The notes under the pieces were generated by a model that was not told where the DNA came from, ran no database searches, and was given only the letters and a program-made list of their open reading frames with translations. DNA of 64,000 nt from Natronobacillus azotifigens. GTDB lineage: Bacteria > Bacillota > Bacilli > Bacillales > Amphibacillaceae. Made by a program: the position numbers and the translations under genes. Below are positions 1 through 9,615 of this stretch, one piece after another (position 1 is the stretch's first letter; the number at the start of each line of letters is the position of its first letter). The DNA lies in assembly GCF_026805325.1 (NCBI RefSeq), contig NZ_JAPRAT010000002.1, forward strand, positions 62,001-126,000. The letters are read 5' to 3'.

Positions 1-1
1 G

Positions 2-682
2 GAAGAAGAACTTCCGCGCGAACTATTTGAAGAAATTGTTGTTTTATCTGGGCCTAGTCATGCAGAAGAAGTAAGCATTAAACAACCAACAACAGTAACT
101 GCTGCTTCAAGAAGCAAGGTAGCTGCGAAACGCGCACAAGATTTATTTATGAATCAGCATTTTCGTGTATACACAGGAACAGATTTAATTGGTGTGGAGT
201 TAGGTGGATCTTTAAAAAATATTATTGCACTAGGTGCTGGTATTTCTGATGGACTTGGCTATGGAGACAATGCAAAGGCTGCCCTTGTAACTAGGGGGTT
301 GACCGAAATCGCTCGTCTAGGCACGGCAATGGGGGCGGATCCACTAACCTTCGTTGGCTTAACGGGAGTGGGTGATCTTATTGTTACGTGTACGAGTGTA
401 CATAGTAGGAATTGGAAAGCGGGTAATTTGCTTGCTAAGGGTCACACGTTAGATTCTGTTTTAGATCAAATGGGAATGGTTGTCGAGGGTGTTCGGACCG
501 CTCAAGCAGCATATCAACTTGCTGAAGCAAAAGGGATACAAATGCCTATTACGACCGGTATTTATCATATTCTGTTTGAATCTGCTGAGCCAAGGGATGT
601 TGTAGACCAATTGATGACAAGGATGCGTCGTCAGGAAACAGATGAAGTACATGCGATGTTAAAAGAGCATTATCAAGATTAA
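2..682 (+). CDS. gpsA: Glycerol-3-phosphate dehydrogenase [NAD(P)+], 5' part cut by window edge
   Basis: Cytosolic enzyme that reduces dihydroxyacetone phosphate to sn-glycerol 3-phosphate for phospholipid synthesis. The frame is open from base 2, and only the last 226 or so residues are present; the Rossmann N-terminus lies outside the window. Visible family features are the GPSHAEEV segment and the [15 protein letters not shown] helix with the catalytic lysine, followed by [13 protein letters not shown]. An ATG at 149 is internal, not a start. The downstream spoVIF-like and spoIVA genes match the B. subtilis gpsA-yphE/F-spoIVA neighbourhood. Identification is secure. Confidence 0.95.
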   Translation, partial: EEELPRELFEEIVVLSGPSHAEEVSIKQPTTVTAASRSKVAAKRAQDLFMNQHFRVYTGTDLIGVELGGSLKNIIALGAGISDGLGYGDNAKAALVTRGLTEIARLGTAMGADPLTFVGLTGVGDLIVTCTSVHSRNWKAGNLLAKGHTLDSVLDQMGMVVEGVRTAQAAYQLAEAKGIQMPITTGIYHILFESAEPRDVVDQLMTRMRRQETDEVHAMLKEHYQD

Positions 683-709
683 CAGGTTTACTCCTTCTTG
701 CATATAGTA
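682..709 (+). promoter_or_regulatory. Candidate sigma-K promoter for the spoVIF-like gene
   Basis: An AC at 682-683 and CATATAGTA at 701-709 are separated by 17 bases. This matches the sigma-K pattern of an AC -35 core and CATAnnnTA -10. It lies just past the gpsA stop and about 30 bases before the GTG start. Short motif, so not proof. Confidence 0.5.
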
Positions 710-740
710 TGATGAGAAATATAGTCAAGGAGGAGAGCTT

Positions 741-1001
741 GTGAACGATTTTCAAAAAAATATGTTCGAGCAAATTCAAAGCAAATCAAATATTAGTGCT
801 GAAGAAATTATTAAGGTAGCTAACTCTGTCCAAAATGCTGATTTTACAGATGAAGCAACTGTCCGATCACTTGTAAGACAACTCGCAAACATGGCTAACA
901 AACCGATTTCACCTGAAAAAGAAGATAAGCTAGTTCAATCGATTACAAAGAATAAAATGCCTAAAGATATTAGTACTTTAGGACAACTGTTTAAAAAATA
1001 G
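741..1001 (+). CDS. spoVIF: Stage VI sporulation protein F-like
   Basis: An 86-residue cytosolic protein with no membrane segment, resembling SpoVIF (YjcC), which in B. subtilis is needed for coat assembly in the mother cell. The recognisable pattern is the VANSVQNADF segment followed by VRxLVRQLANMANKPIS and a lysine-rich end; length equals the family length. The GTG start at 741 is supported by a strong AAGGAGGAGAG site at 727-737. It sits between gpsA and spoIVA, where B. subtilis has yphE/yphF, so position differs from yjcC but the sporulation context fits. A candidate sigma-K promoter precedes it. Family call is by memory of sequence pattern. Confidence 0.65.
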   Translation: MNDFQKNMFEQIQSKSNISAEEIIKVANSVQNADFTDEATVRSLVRQLANMANKPISPEKEDKLVQSITKNKMPKDISTLGQLFKK

Positions 1002-1101
1002 TGAATACTAGGCAAGTGTTGATACAATAAACCAATATTACGCATAAAATATAACGCACAAGCATTCATTTTAAAGTTGCCCTGGGTATTATATTTAGTC
1101 G

Positions 1102-1138
1102 AACCAAGATAGAATTGCCCCTTCTATCTTGGTTTTTT
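1102..1138 (+). terminator. Rho-independent terminator after spoVIF-like gene
   Basis: A 13-bp perfect stem (1102-1114 with 1122-1134) with a 7-base loop runs into a T tract. Confidence 0.85.
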
Positions 1139-1149
1139 TATTTTTGAGG

Positions 1150-1179
1150 TTATATTCTTGTGGGACAACGTCATAGACT
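1150..1179 (+). promoter_or_regulatory. Candidate sigma-E promoter of spoIVA
   Basis: TTATATT at 1150-1156 and CATAGACT at 1172-1179, 15 bases apart, fit the sigma-E consensus (KMATATT and CATACAHT) with one mismatch in each. spoIVA is a known sigma-E gene, and the box lies about 50 bases before its start. Confidence 0.6.
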
Positions 1180-1231
1180 TTAAATGTCAGAGATTCGTAT
1201 TCGTTTAGGTTGAAGACCGGGAGGGGATCAT

Positions 1232-2710
1232 TTGGAAAAGGTAGATATTTTTAAAGATATTTCGAAAAGAACGAACGGTGACATTTATTTAGGTGTTGTC
1301 GGAGCAGTTCGCACGGGAAAATCAACGTTTATCAAAAAGTTTATGGAAAAAGTAGTTTTACCAAACATAAGTGATGAAGGTGACCGTGCCCGTGCGCAAG
1401 ATGAACTTCCACAAAGTGCTGCAGGAAAGACTATTATGACTACGGAACCAAAGTTTGTTCCAAACCAAGCAGTTTCTTTGCAAGTAGATGAGGGACTGGA
1501 TGTAAATGTACGGTTGGTGGATTGTGTAGGATATACCGTCAATGGTGCACAAGGGTTTGAAGATGAGAATGGCCCTAGAATGATTCATACACCATGGTAT
1601 GAAGAACCTATCCCTTTTCATGAAGCAGCTGAAATTGGAACAAGGAAAGTAATTCAAGAGCATTCTACTATTGGGGTTGTTATCACAACAGATGGCACAA
1701 TAGGTGATATTCCGAGAGAAGATTATTTGGAAGCTGAGACAAGAGTGGTAGAAGAACTAAAGGCAGTTGGTAAACCATTCATTATGGTTGTAAATTCCGT
1801 ACAACCTTATCAACAAGAAACAGAGTTACTTCGTCAAGAGCTTGTTGAACAGTACGATATTCCAGTTTTAGCAATGAGTGTAGAAAGTATGCAAGAAGAT
1901 GATGTTTATAATGTCTTACGTGAAGCACTTTATGAATTCCCAGTTCTAGAAGTTAACGTTAACTTACCAAGCTGGGTGATGGTGCTAGATGAAGAGCATT
2001 GGTTAAGAACAAGTTATCAAAATGCTATTCAAGAAACAGTGAAAGATATCAAGAGGTTGCGAGATGTAGACCGCGTCGTTGGTTATTTTGATCAATATGA
2101 TCATATTGATCACGCGCAAATTGCTGGCATTGAGATGGGCGAAGGGATCGCTGAAATTGATTTGGATGCACCAAGTCACCTGTATGATCAAGTCCTCAAA
2201 GAAATTGTTGGTGAAGAAATTAGAGGGAAAGATCACTTGCTAGAACTGATGCAAGATTTTGCAAATGCAAAGCGTGAATACGATCAGGTAGCGGATGCTC
2301 TGCAAATGGTCAAGCAAACAGGATATGGTGTCGCAGCACCAACTATTGCAGATATGAGCTTAGATGAGCCAGAAATCATCAGACAAGGTGCACGATTTGG
2401 AGTTCGCTTAAAAGCTGTTGCACCTTCTATCCATATGATCAAAGTGGATGTAGAATCAGAATTTGCTCCAATAATCGGAACAGAGAAACAAAGTGAGGAG
2501 CTCGTAAGGTATTTAATGCAAGACTTTGAGGATGACCCGTTATCTATTTGGGAATCAGATATTTTTGGTCGATCTCTAAGCTCCATCGTTCGAGAAGGCA
2601 TTCAAGGTAAGATCTCATTAATGCCTGAAAATGCAAGATATAAATTAAAAGAGACTCTAGAACGGATTGTAAATGAAGGTTCTGGAGGCTTAATAGCAAT
2701 CATTCTTTAA
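1232..2710 (+). CDS. spoIVA: Stage IV sporulation protein A (coat basement ATPase)
   Basis: SpoIVA is the ATPase that polymerises on the mother-cell face of the forespore membrane and anchors the spore coat. The 492-residue length equals B. subtilis SpoIVA. The Walker A motif GAVRTGKST spans residues 24-32, with the lysine at 30. The long conserved C-terminal block ends in GSGGLIAIIL, as in the family, where the last residues contact SpoVM. The start is TTG at 1232, with GGGAGGGGAT just upstream. It is monocistronic, between a terminator at 1102 and one at 2709, with a sigma-E-like promoter. Very secure. Confidence 0.98.
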   Translation: MEKVDIFKDISKRTNGDIYLGVVGAVRTGKSTFIKKFMEKVVLPNISDEGDRARAQDELPQSAAGKTIMTTEPKFVPNQAVSLQVDEGLDVNVRLVDCVGYTVNGAQGFEDENGPRMIHTPWYEEPIPFHEAAEIGTRKVIQEHSTIGVVITTDGTIGDIPREDYLEAETRVVEELKAVGKPFIMVVNSVQPYQQETELLRQELVEQYDIPVLAMSVESMQEDDVYNVLREALYEFPVLEVNVNLPSWVMVLDEEHWLRTSYQNAIQETVKDIKRLRDVDRVVGYFDQYDHIDHAQIAGIEMGEGIAEIDLDAPSHLYDQVLKEIVGEEIRGKDHLLELMQDFANAKREYDQVADALQMVKQTGYGVAAPTIADMSLDEPEIIRQGARFGVRLKAVAPSIHMIKVDVESEFAPIIGTEKQSEELVRYLMQDFEDDPLSIWESDIFGRSLSSIVREGIQGKISLMPENARYKLKETLERIVNEGSGGLIAIIL

Positions 2711-2737
2711 CGGCTTGGTACTCAAGTCGTTCTTTTT
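2709..2737 (+). terminator. Rho-independent terminator after spoIVA
   Basis: A 9-bp stem (2709-2717 with 2723-2731) with one GU pair is followed by CTTTTTT. It begins at the stop codon. Confidence 0.8.
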
Positions 2738-3181
2738 TGTGCAAAAAAGGTGACAGTTTTAACAGAGCGAATAGTGAATACAAAAGTGTTGGAGTAAATG
2801 TTAAGGAAAAACTGTGTGATAACGAGCTGTTGCTTCCTATTGAGGATTTAATAGGTGTTATTATATCGATTGTTTTGCAACTAGAATTTTATATTAAAAT
2901 ACGTTTCATTATCTACAGTAATTATTTTTAAATCCATCATTACCGCGGATTTTGGCATAATGGATAGATAACAAAAGGAATCTTTATAAATATCATCTTC
3001 TGTTGTATATTCCACAATGATGATTAATACAGTAACGTTTATTATTTGCCTCAAAGCTAAACCCTATGTTAAGATGCACTTAAATCTCCTAGTACTTTAA
3101 TGAATTTTCCATCTATATGATTAAAAAGCATCATTTTTGTATAGGTATATAGAACAAATTTAATTAATATTGTAATTTTTG
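2738..3181. other. AT-rich intergenic region without a supported gene
   Basis: About 440 bases between the spoIVA terminator and the hbs promoter. A 64-codon open frame at 2737-2931 has no ribosome-binding site and no family pattern. The region may hold further hbs promoters, since hbs is multiply promoted in B. subtilis, but no clear pair of boxes was seen. Confidence 0.5.
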
Positions 3182-3210
3182 TTGAATTTAGGGGAAAAGT
3201 CGTATATTAT
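3182..3210 (+). promoter_or_regulatory. Sigma-A promoter of hbs
   Basis: TTGAAT at 3182-3187 and TATTAT at 3205-3210 are 17 bases apart. This gives a leader of about 120 bases before hbs. Confidence 0.6.
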
Positions 3211-3335
3211 AAGGCTTGTCATCATTTAATTGATGGATAGAAGTATAGGATCACCAAAAAATGTGAACAAATGGATTATGGACCATTTAAGTTCGTATGC
3301 TTCAACTTATTTGATTTTGGGAGGAGGTGAATATC

Positions 3336-3608
3336 ATGAACAAAACAGATCTAATTAATGCCGTTGCTGAATCAAGTGAATTGTCTAAAAAAGATGCAAC
3401 AAAAGCTGTTGATGCGGTTTTTGAATCTATCATGGATTCACTTAAAGAAGGCGAAAAAGTACAATTAATTGGTTTTGGTAACTTTGAAGTACGTGAGCGT
3501 GCTGCCCGTAAAGGTCGCAACCCACAAACAGGTGCTGAGATTGAAATCCCAGCTAGCAAAGTTCCAGCATTTAAACCAGGTAAAGCCCTTAAAGACATCG
3601 TGAAATAA
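3336..3608 (+). CDS. hbs: DNA-binding protein HU
   Basis: Histone-like HU, which bends and compacts the nucleoid as a dimer. The 90 residues carry the full family pattern: [11 protein letters not shown] at the N-terminus, [22 protein letters not shown] around the DNA-inserting arm, and [11 protein letters not shown] at the end. The ATG at 3336 is preferred over an in-frame GTG at 3327 because that GTG lies inside the ribosome-binding site GGGAGGAGGTGA (3319-3330). Location after spoIVA and before mtrB is as in B. subtilis, but folE (mtrA), which usually sits between, is missing. A terminator follows. Confidence 0.98.
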   Translation: MNKTDLINAVAESSELSKKDATKAVDAVFESIMDSLKEGEKVQLIGFGNFEVRERAARKGRNPQTGAEIEIPASKVPAFKPGKALKDIVK

Positions 3609-3625
3609 TCCTTTACATAGGGGCA

Positions 3626-3660
3626 AGAAGAAGGGTGCAAAATTTGCATCCTTTTTCTTT
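3626..3660 (+). terminator. Rho-independent terminator after hbs
   Basis: The arms GGGTGC and GCATCC pair around a short AT loop, with flanking A and T tracts that extend the stem (about 3626-3660). Confidence 0.75.
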
Positions 3661-3673
3661 TACCATTTTTTTA

Positions 3674-3701
3674 TTGTAAATATAGTTGATATACATATAC
3701 T
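3674..3701 (+). promoter_or_regulatory. Sigma-A-like promoter of mtrB
   Basis: TTGTAA at 3674-3679 and TATACT at 3696-3701 with 16-base spacing, 21 bases before the mtrB start. Confidence 0.5.
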
Positions 3702-3722
3702 GAAATATAAAGGAGTGAGCTT

Positions 3723-3932
3723 ATGCAAGGAGATCATTTTATCATCAAGGCATTAGAAGATGGTGTACAAGTAATTGGTTTAACAAGAGGGCAAAATACC
3801 AAATTTCATCATGCTGAAAAGCTTGATGAAGGGGAGTTACTTGTTGTACAATTTACGGAACACACTTCTGCAATGAAAATAAAAGGGAAAGCTATTATTC
3901 AATCTAGCTTTGGGGAAGTTCGCTCAGGTTAA
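3723..3932 (+). CDS. mtrB: Tryptophan RNA-binding attenuation protein (TRAP)
   Basis: TRAP forms an 11-subunit ring that binds tryptophan and wraps GAG/UAG-repeat RNA to attenuate trp genes. At 69 residues it is slightly shorter than the 75-residue B. subtilis protein. The core VIGLTRGxxTKFHHxEKLDxGE and [15 protein letters not shown], which forms the ring and tryptophan pocket, is intact. RNA-contacting lysines in FHHAEKL and KIKGKA are present. The start has AAAGGAGTGAG upstream. In this window there is no trp operon for it to control, as the usual trpEDCFBA insertion between aroH and hisC is missing. Confidence 0.95.
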   Translation: MQGDHFIIKALEDGVQVIGLTRGQNTKFHHAEKLDEGELLVVQFTEHTSAMKIKGKAIIQSSFGEVRSG

Positions 3933-4012
3933 TGCTTTACCGGAATCGATAAGCTTGTGTTATAATAATAAAAATGAGTGAAAACAGGTCAACAACGTTA
4001 GGAGATGATACG

Positions 4013-4801
4013 GTGGAATTATCGTTGGAGAATATTGAAGAAGAACTAAAACATATTTTACAACATCGTTATTTACAAAAATATATTCAAACACCGATCA
4101 TTGACCAAAATAAACTTATTCTTTTATATCATCTAATTGAGGCTACACCACTTGAAATTGAAGAAAAGAAAAAATACATTATTACAACAATGTTAGTTCA
4201 GATTGCGTTAGATACACATGATTTAGTTTCCGAAACAAATAGTAATGAATCTAGTGAAAAAAAGAAAAGTAGACAACTTACTGTTTTAGCTGGAGATTAT
4301 TACAGTGGATTATATTATTACATACTTTCCAAACTAAATGATGTACCAATGATACATACGTTAGCATCTGCAATTAAAGAGATGAATGAATTAAAAATGT
4401 ATATGTATTATGAAAAACAACAGACACTTACTATTTTTCTTTCTCGCCTGAAGAAATTAGAAGCAAAATTAATTACGAGGGTAGGGGAGCACCTTAGGTT
4501 TCCTGATATCAATGAATTTGCTGAGAATTGGCTCTTAACTAGCAAATTAACAAAAGAAAAGCATAACTTTTTAATGAATAAAAATACGCCAGTGCTTAAT
4601 GCACTAAATACCGATCTTGTTAGTGGAATTACAAGACATGATTGCGTAAAAACGATTGAAAAAGCAATGAATAAATACTGGGAAAAATCGAGTTCTTTGT
4701 TGCATGAGTTACCTAGTCAATTTTTTTTATTGAGAACGGAATTAGAGGATTTTTTTCACGATGAAACGCCTGATTTCTCTTCGCTCTTAGAACAAGGTTA
4801 A
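4013..4801 (+). CDS. hepS: Heptaprenyl diphosphate synthase, component I
   Basis: Small regulatory subunit that, with HepT, makes the C35 side chain of menaquinone-7. The frame is open from an ATG at 3974, but that ATG directly follows a TATAAT (3961-3966) and has no ribosome-binding site. GTG at 4013 has AGGAG at 4000-4004 and gives 262 residues, near the 251 of B. subtilis, so it is preferred. The helix-rich sequence with YYSGLYYYILSKLND and the LAGDYYSG motif fits the family. The partner hepT lies 60 bases downstream. In B. subtilis the menaquinone methyltransferase gene menG separates the two; here it is gone. Confidence 0.88.
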   Translation: MELSLENIEEELKHILQHRYLQKYIQTPIIDQNKLILLYHLIEATPLEIEEKKKYIITTMLVQIALDTHDLVSETNSNESSEKKKSRQLTVLAGDYYSGLYYYILSKLNDVPMIHTLASAIKEMNELKMYMYYEKQQTLTIFLSRLKKLEAKLITRVGEHLRFPDINEFAENWLLTSKLTKEKHNFLMNKNTPVLNALNTDLVSGITRHDCVKTIEKAMNKYWEKSSSLLHELPSQFFLLRTELEDFFHDETPDFSSLLEQG

Positions 4802-4861
4802 TCAACAAAGTTAAATTATTTGCTAAGTTGTACGATAAACTAATGTATAAAGGTGAAAAAT

Positions 4862-5833
4862 ATGAAATTAGCCCTAACCTATTCCTACCTAAATGCCGAT
4901 CTAAAGGTTATTGAACAGGAGTTACAAGAAACTTTACGAGCAGAACATCCTGTTCTAGCTGAGGCATCGTCGCAATTGCTTCATGCGGGAGGGAAGAGAT
5001 TACGCCCTGTATTTGTGTTGTTGGCGGCACAATTTGGTGATTATGACTTAGAAAAAGTGAAAACAGCTGCTATCACATTGGAATTAATTCATATGGCATC
5101 ATTAGTTCATGATGATGTGATTGATGAATCGGAACTACGAAGAGGAAAGCCAACCGTTAAAGCTAACTGGGATAACCGTACAGCAATGTATACTGGTGAT
5201 TACATATTCGCTCGAGCACTTGAATGCCTGTCCACTTTGAATACTCCTACTGCGCATCAGTTACTCTCTAAAACTATGGTAGAACTAACCTTAGGTGAGA
5301 TGAAGCAAATTGAGGATAAATATCGGCTAAATCAAAGTTTTAAAGATTACCTAAGAAGAATAAGACGAAAAACAGCCTTGTTAATCGCTGCTAGTTGTCA
5401 GTTAGGTGCTATTGCAGTAGACGCCCCCGAATTTGTTCAAAGGAAACTTTATCTCTATGGATACTATGTTGGCATATCCTATCAGATCATTGATGATATT
5501 TTAGATTTTACTGCTTCAAGTAAACAGTTAGGTAAGCCAGCAGGAAGTGATCTTATTCAAGGGCAGATCACATTACCAACTTTAATTGCACTGCAAGATC
5601 AAAAGGTTTCACATCAATTGAAAAAAATCTTTTCTGTAACAAAGGAACCAACATCAATCGAAATGGAGCCAATTATTGAATTAATAAAGCATTCGGACGC
5701 TATTGAACGGTCCTATCAAATTAGTGAAGCTTACTTGCAAAAAGCTTTTTCAACTTTAAAAGCTTTACCAGATGTAAAGGCGAAGCAAACTTTCGAACAA
5801 ATAGCGATTTATATCGGTAAAAGAAAAACATAG
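4862..5833 (+). CDS. hepT: Heptaprenyl diphosphate synthase, component II
   Basis: Catalytic all-trans prenyl transferase that extends farnesyl diphosphate with isopentenyl diphosphate to heptaprenyl diphosphate. The first aspartate-rich motif is DDVID in LVHDDVIDES, the second is DDILD in YQIIDDILDF, and GGKRLRP is the substrate-binding segment. ATG at 4862 (323 residues) has AAGGTG at 4850-4855; an in-frame GTG at 4853 lies in that site and is rejected. The ending YIGKRKT resembles B. subtilis HepT. Operon partner of hepS; a terminator follows, and ndk, next in B. subtilis, is absent. Confidence 0.95.
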   Translation: MKLALTYSYLNADLKVIEQELQETLRAEHPVLAEASSQLLHAGGKRLRPVFVLLAAQFGDYDLEKVKTAAITLELIHMASLVHDDVIDESELRRGKPTVKANWDNRTAMYTGDYIFARALECLSTLNTPTAHQLLSKTMVELTLGEMKQIEDKYRLNQSFKDYLRRIRRKTALLIAASCQLGAIAVDAPEFVQRKLYLYGYYVGISYQIIDDILDFTASSKQLGKPAGSDLIQGQITLPTLIALQDQKVSHQLKKIFSVTKEPTSIEMEPIIELIKHSDAIERSYQISEAYLQKAFSTLKALPDVKAKQTFEQIAIYIGKRKT

Positions 5834-5860
5834 TGCTTCCAATGAATATATTATTCGTTT

Positions 5861-5882
5861 CCTCGTCATTGGCGAGGTTTTT
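5861..5882 (+). terminator. Rho-independent terminator after hepT
   Basis: A 7-bp stem (5861-5867 with 5871-5877) with a 3-base loop is followed by five T. Confidence 0.8.
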
Positions 5883-6006
5883 ACTATTTATTTATCCTGA
5901 CCAACCGTCTTTAAGACTAACACATCAAATCAATAAAACAGCCAACGTGATTTAAGTGAGCGTAACAAACGCAATACTTTGGGTGGTTCAGTTAACCAAT
6001 CAATAG

Positions 6007-6849
<843 letters not shown>

Positions 6850-6928
6850 GTTCCCACAATTCATGATCAAAAAAGAACAGGTCCTAGACAAAACTTTTAG
6901 AAAAAAAAGAATAATCTATTAATTTACT

Positions 6929-6952
6929 ACACACAGACCTCGTGAGGTGTGT
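6929..6952 (+). promoter_or_regulatory. Inverted repeat upstream of aroC
   Basis: CCTC and GAGG (6938-6947) pair inside ACACA and TGTGT arms, forming a dyad about 40 bases before aroC. There is no T tract directly after it, so an operator or an RNA hairpin is more likely than a terminator. Function unknown. Confidence 0.35.
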
Positions 6953-6993
6953 TATATTTAATAAAAATTACATACAAATTAGGGGGGATTCTA

Positions 6994-8160
6994 ATGCGTT
7001 ATCTAACAGCAGGAGAATCGCATGGAAAACAGTTAACTACGATTGTGGAAGGTGTACCTTCTTTGATGCCATTAACAAGTGCAAATGTTAATGAATCTTT
7101 ATTACGTAGACAAAAAGGTCACGGTCGAGGAAAACGTATGCAGATAGAAAAAGATCTAGTCGATATTGCCGGTGGAGTACGCCATGGCTATACCTTAGGT
7201 TCACCAATTGCCTTGGTAGTAAAAAATGATGATTTTAAGCATTGGGAGGACATTATGGGTGAAGACCCCATTGATATGGATGGAGATATTCGTAGAACAG
7301 TAACAAGGCCTAGACCTGGTCATGCAGATCTCAATGGTGCGATAAAATATGGTCATCGTGATATGCGGAACATTTTAGAGAGATCATCTGCTAGAGAAAC
7401 AGCAGCACGTGTTGCTGCAGGTGCTGTTGCTAAAACCTTACTTAACCATCTTGGCATTAATATTGTTGGATATGTTCGTGAAATTGCAGGGATTAAGGCA
7501 GAAGATCAAAAGGAGCTGTCTTTTGAAGATAAGCAGAGGATTTCTGAAGAATCGCCTGTGCGCTGTTTAGATGATACGAATGGGAAAAAAATGATGGATG
7601 CGATTGATCAAGCGAAAGCAGACGGAGATTCGATCGGTGGTGTTTGCGAAGTTTATGTGGAGGGATTACCAGCTGGAATCGGTTCTTATGTTCATTACGA
7701 TCGCAAACTAGATGCTAGAATTGCATTTGCTGTTCAAAGTATTAACGCTTTTAAAGGAGTAGAATTTGGAATTGGATTTGAAGCCGCCCGTCGTAATGGT
7801 AGCGAAGTTCACGATGAAATTGGTTGGAGTGAAGCAGAAGGTTACTATCGTAAAACCAACCGCCTTGGTGGTTTTGAAGGCGGTATGACTACTGGTATGC
7901 CAATTGTAGTCAAGGGCGTTATGAAGCCTATTCCAACCTTGTATAAACCTTTGCAAAGTGTAGATATAGAAACCAAAGAAGCTTTTCAAGCAAGTATCGA
8001 ACGATCAGATTCATGCGCGGTTCCAGCTGCGGCTGTTGTGATGGAACATGTAGTAGCATTTGAGATCGCTAAAGCTGTGTTGGAACAATTCCCTAATGAT
8101 CAATTTCCTAAACTGAAAGAAGTGTTTGACCAATATCGCGAAGAAGTAAGGTGTTTTTAA
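6994..8160 (+). CDS. aroC: Chorismate synthase
   Basis: Last step of the shikimate pathway: FMN-dependent elimination of phosphate from EPSP to give chorismate. The 388-residue protein begins [14 protein letters not shown], the family signature with the catalytic histidine, and contains [19 protein letters not shown] and [15 protein letters not shown], the classical chorismate synthase patterns. ATG at 6994 is preceded by AGGGGGGAT; the longer frame from 6949 has no ribosome-binding site. First gene of the six-gene aromatic operon. Corresponds to B. subtilis aroF by older naming. Confidence 0.97.
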   Translation: MRYLTAGESHGKQLTTIVEGVPSLMPLTSANVNESLLRRQKGHGRGKRMQIEKDLVDIAGGVRHGYTLGSPIALVVKNDDFKHWEDIMGEDPIDMDGDIRRTVTRPRPGHADLNGAIKYGHRDMRNILERSSARETAARVAAGAVAKTLLNHLGINIVGYVREIAGIKAEDQKELSFEDKQRISEESPVRCLDDTNGKKMMDAIDQAKADGDSIGGVCEVYVEGLPAGIGSYVHYDRKLDARIAFAVQSINAFKGVEFGIGFEAARRNGSEVHDEIGWSEAEGYYRKTNRLGGFEGGMTTGMPIVVKGVMKPIPTLYKPLQSVDIETKEAFQASIERSDSCAVPAAAVVMEHVVAFEIAKAVLEQFPNDQFPKLKEVFDQYREEVRCF

Positions 8161-9242
8161 TGGATTCTATTTCTGTCAAAACTAGTACAAATGAATATGC
8201 TGTTTCGATTGGCCCAGGTTTACGCTTTCAAATGGAGCGCTTTATTAACAAATCTTACAGTAAAATATTTATTATTACGGACAGCAATGTAGAGCCATTA
8301 TACTTACCGGATGTCCTTCAATCATTAGAGCCTTCTTTTCCAGTAAATTATACGGTTGTTCCTGCGGGTGAAAGTTCCAAAAGCGCCCGTGTTTACTTTG
8401 ATATCATTACGGAAGTGATTCAATCTGGTTTAGACCGAGACAGTTTGATTATCGCTCTAGGAGGCGGTATGGTTGGAGACTTGGCTGGCTTTGTTGCTGC
8501 TACATTTATGCGAGGAATTGATTTTATCCAGATGCCAACAACCATTCTTGCTCATGACAGTAGTGTCGGTGGAAAAGTAGCAATTAATCACCCAGAAGGA
8601 AAGAACTTGATTGGTAGCTTCTATCCTCCGCAAGCAGTTGTATATGATGTAGACACACTTCATACGATCCCTTTAATGGAAATACGATCTGGTTATGCTG
8701 AAATTGTTAAACATAGTTTTATTCATGATCAACCATTTTGGGAAGACATTGAAGAAGTTGATTTAACAAAACCATTATTAGATGATCAACTCATGAATCA
8801 CTTATTTCGTGGCATTCAAGTGAAGGCGAATATTGTTGAACTCGATGAGAAAGAGTCCAATATTCGACAATATTTGAACTTCGGGCACACATTAGGCCAT
8901 GCATTAGAGTCTGAACTAGGTTATGGAAAATTAACACATGGTGAGGCTGTTGCAATTGGGATGTTATTTGCAATAAAAGTTAGTGAAGCACATTTCCATA
9001 CGGAATTACCTTATCAAAGTTTATTCGAGTGGCTAAAAAGAAACCACTATCCGATTGCATTACCACCAACGATTAATGTGAATAATCTAATTAATCGAAT
9101 GAAAAAGGATAAAAAAGCAAAGAAACAAAGTGTTCAGATGGTTTTATTAAGAGAACTGGGTGAGCCTATCACGGAATCCATTGAGGATTTCACATTAATC
9201 GGATTACTAGAACAATTTTTACGAGAGTTGGTGGATCGATGA
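8160..9242 (+). CDS. aroB: 3-dehydroquinate synthase
   Basis: NAD- and zinc-dependent cyclisation of DAHP to 3-dehydroquinate, step two of the shikimate pathway. The 360-residue sequence has the nucleotide segment ALGGGMVGDLAGFVAATFMRG, the metal ligands in GYAEIVKHSF (E, H) and LNFGHTLGHALE (H, H), and KKQSVQMVLL near the end. ATG 8160 overlaps the aroC stop by one base (TAATG) with AAGGTG seven bases upstream; GTG 8151 lies in that site and is rejected. This indicates translational coupling in the operon. Confidence 0.97.
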   Translation: MDSISVKTSTNEYAVSIGPGLRFQMERFINKSYSKIFIITDSNVEPLYLPDVLQSLEPSFPVNYTVVPAGESSKSARVYFDIITEVIQSGLDRDSLIIALGGGMVGDLAGFVAATFMRGIDFIQMPTTILAHDSSVGGKVAINHPEGKNLIGSFYPPQAVVYDVDTLHTIPLMEIRSGYAEIVKHSFIHDQPFWEDIEEVDLTKPLLDDQLMNHLFRGIQVKANIVELDEKESNIRQYLNFGHTLGHALESELGYGKLTHGEAVAIGMLFAIKVSEAHFHTELPYQSLFEWLKRNHYPIALPPTINVNNLINRMKKDKKAKKQSVQMVLLRELGEPITESIEDFTLIGLLEQFLRELVDR

Positions 9243-9601
9243 TTCGTGGTGTAAGAGGTGCAACAACAGTATCTGAAAATAATGCAGATGAAATTATCTT
9301 ACATACCCAAACATTGGCTGAAGAAATGATCGCTCAGAATGAGATTTATCCGAACGATGTTGCTACCGTGCTTGTATCTGTTACAGCAGATCTTAATGCT
9401 ACATTTCCCGCAAAACCAATTCGAGAAATTGAAGGTTGGAGCTATGTTCCGGTAATGTGTATGCAAGAGATTGATGTTCCAGGTGGTTTAGCTAAGTGTA
9501 TTCGAATTATGATGACGATCAACACTTCGAAAGATCAGCAAGAGATCGCTCATGTGTATCACCATGAAGCAAAAAAACTAAGACCAGATTTACTCAAGTA
9601 A
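9239..9601 (+). CDS. aroH: Chorismate mutase, AroH type
   Basis: Monofunctional chorismate mutase that rearranges chorismate to prephenate, the branch toward phenylalanine and tyrosine. The 120 residues show the AroH trimer fold pattern: MIRGVRGATTVSENNADEI with active-site Arg7, FPAKPIREI, and CIRIMMTINTS with the second active-site arginine. It overlaps aroB by four bases (ATGA). In B. subtilis six trp genes follow aroH; here hisC follows 14 bases later, so the tryptophan branch is not encoded in this block. Confidence 0.96.
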   Translation: MIRGVRGATTVSENNADEIILHTQTLAEEMIAQNEIYPNDVATVLVSVTADLNATFPAKPIREIEGWSYVPVMCMQEIDVPGGLAKCIRIMMTINTSKDQQEIAHVYHHEAKKLRPDLLK

Positions 9602-9615
9602 AGTAGGGAGCGTTT

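Noticed and set aside
2737..2931. 64-codon ORF after spoIVA
   Set aside because: No ribosome-binding site, starts inside the spoIVA terminator, no recognisable family.
3327..3335. Upstream GTG start for HU
   Set aside because: It lies within the strong ribosome-binding site of ATG 3336. The same reasoning removed GTG 4853 (hepT), GTG 8151 (aroB), GTG 17448 (dapB) and GTG 20997 (birA).
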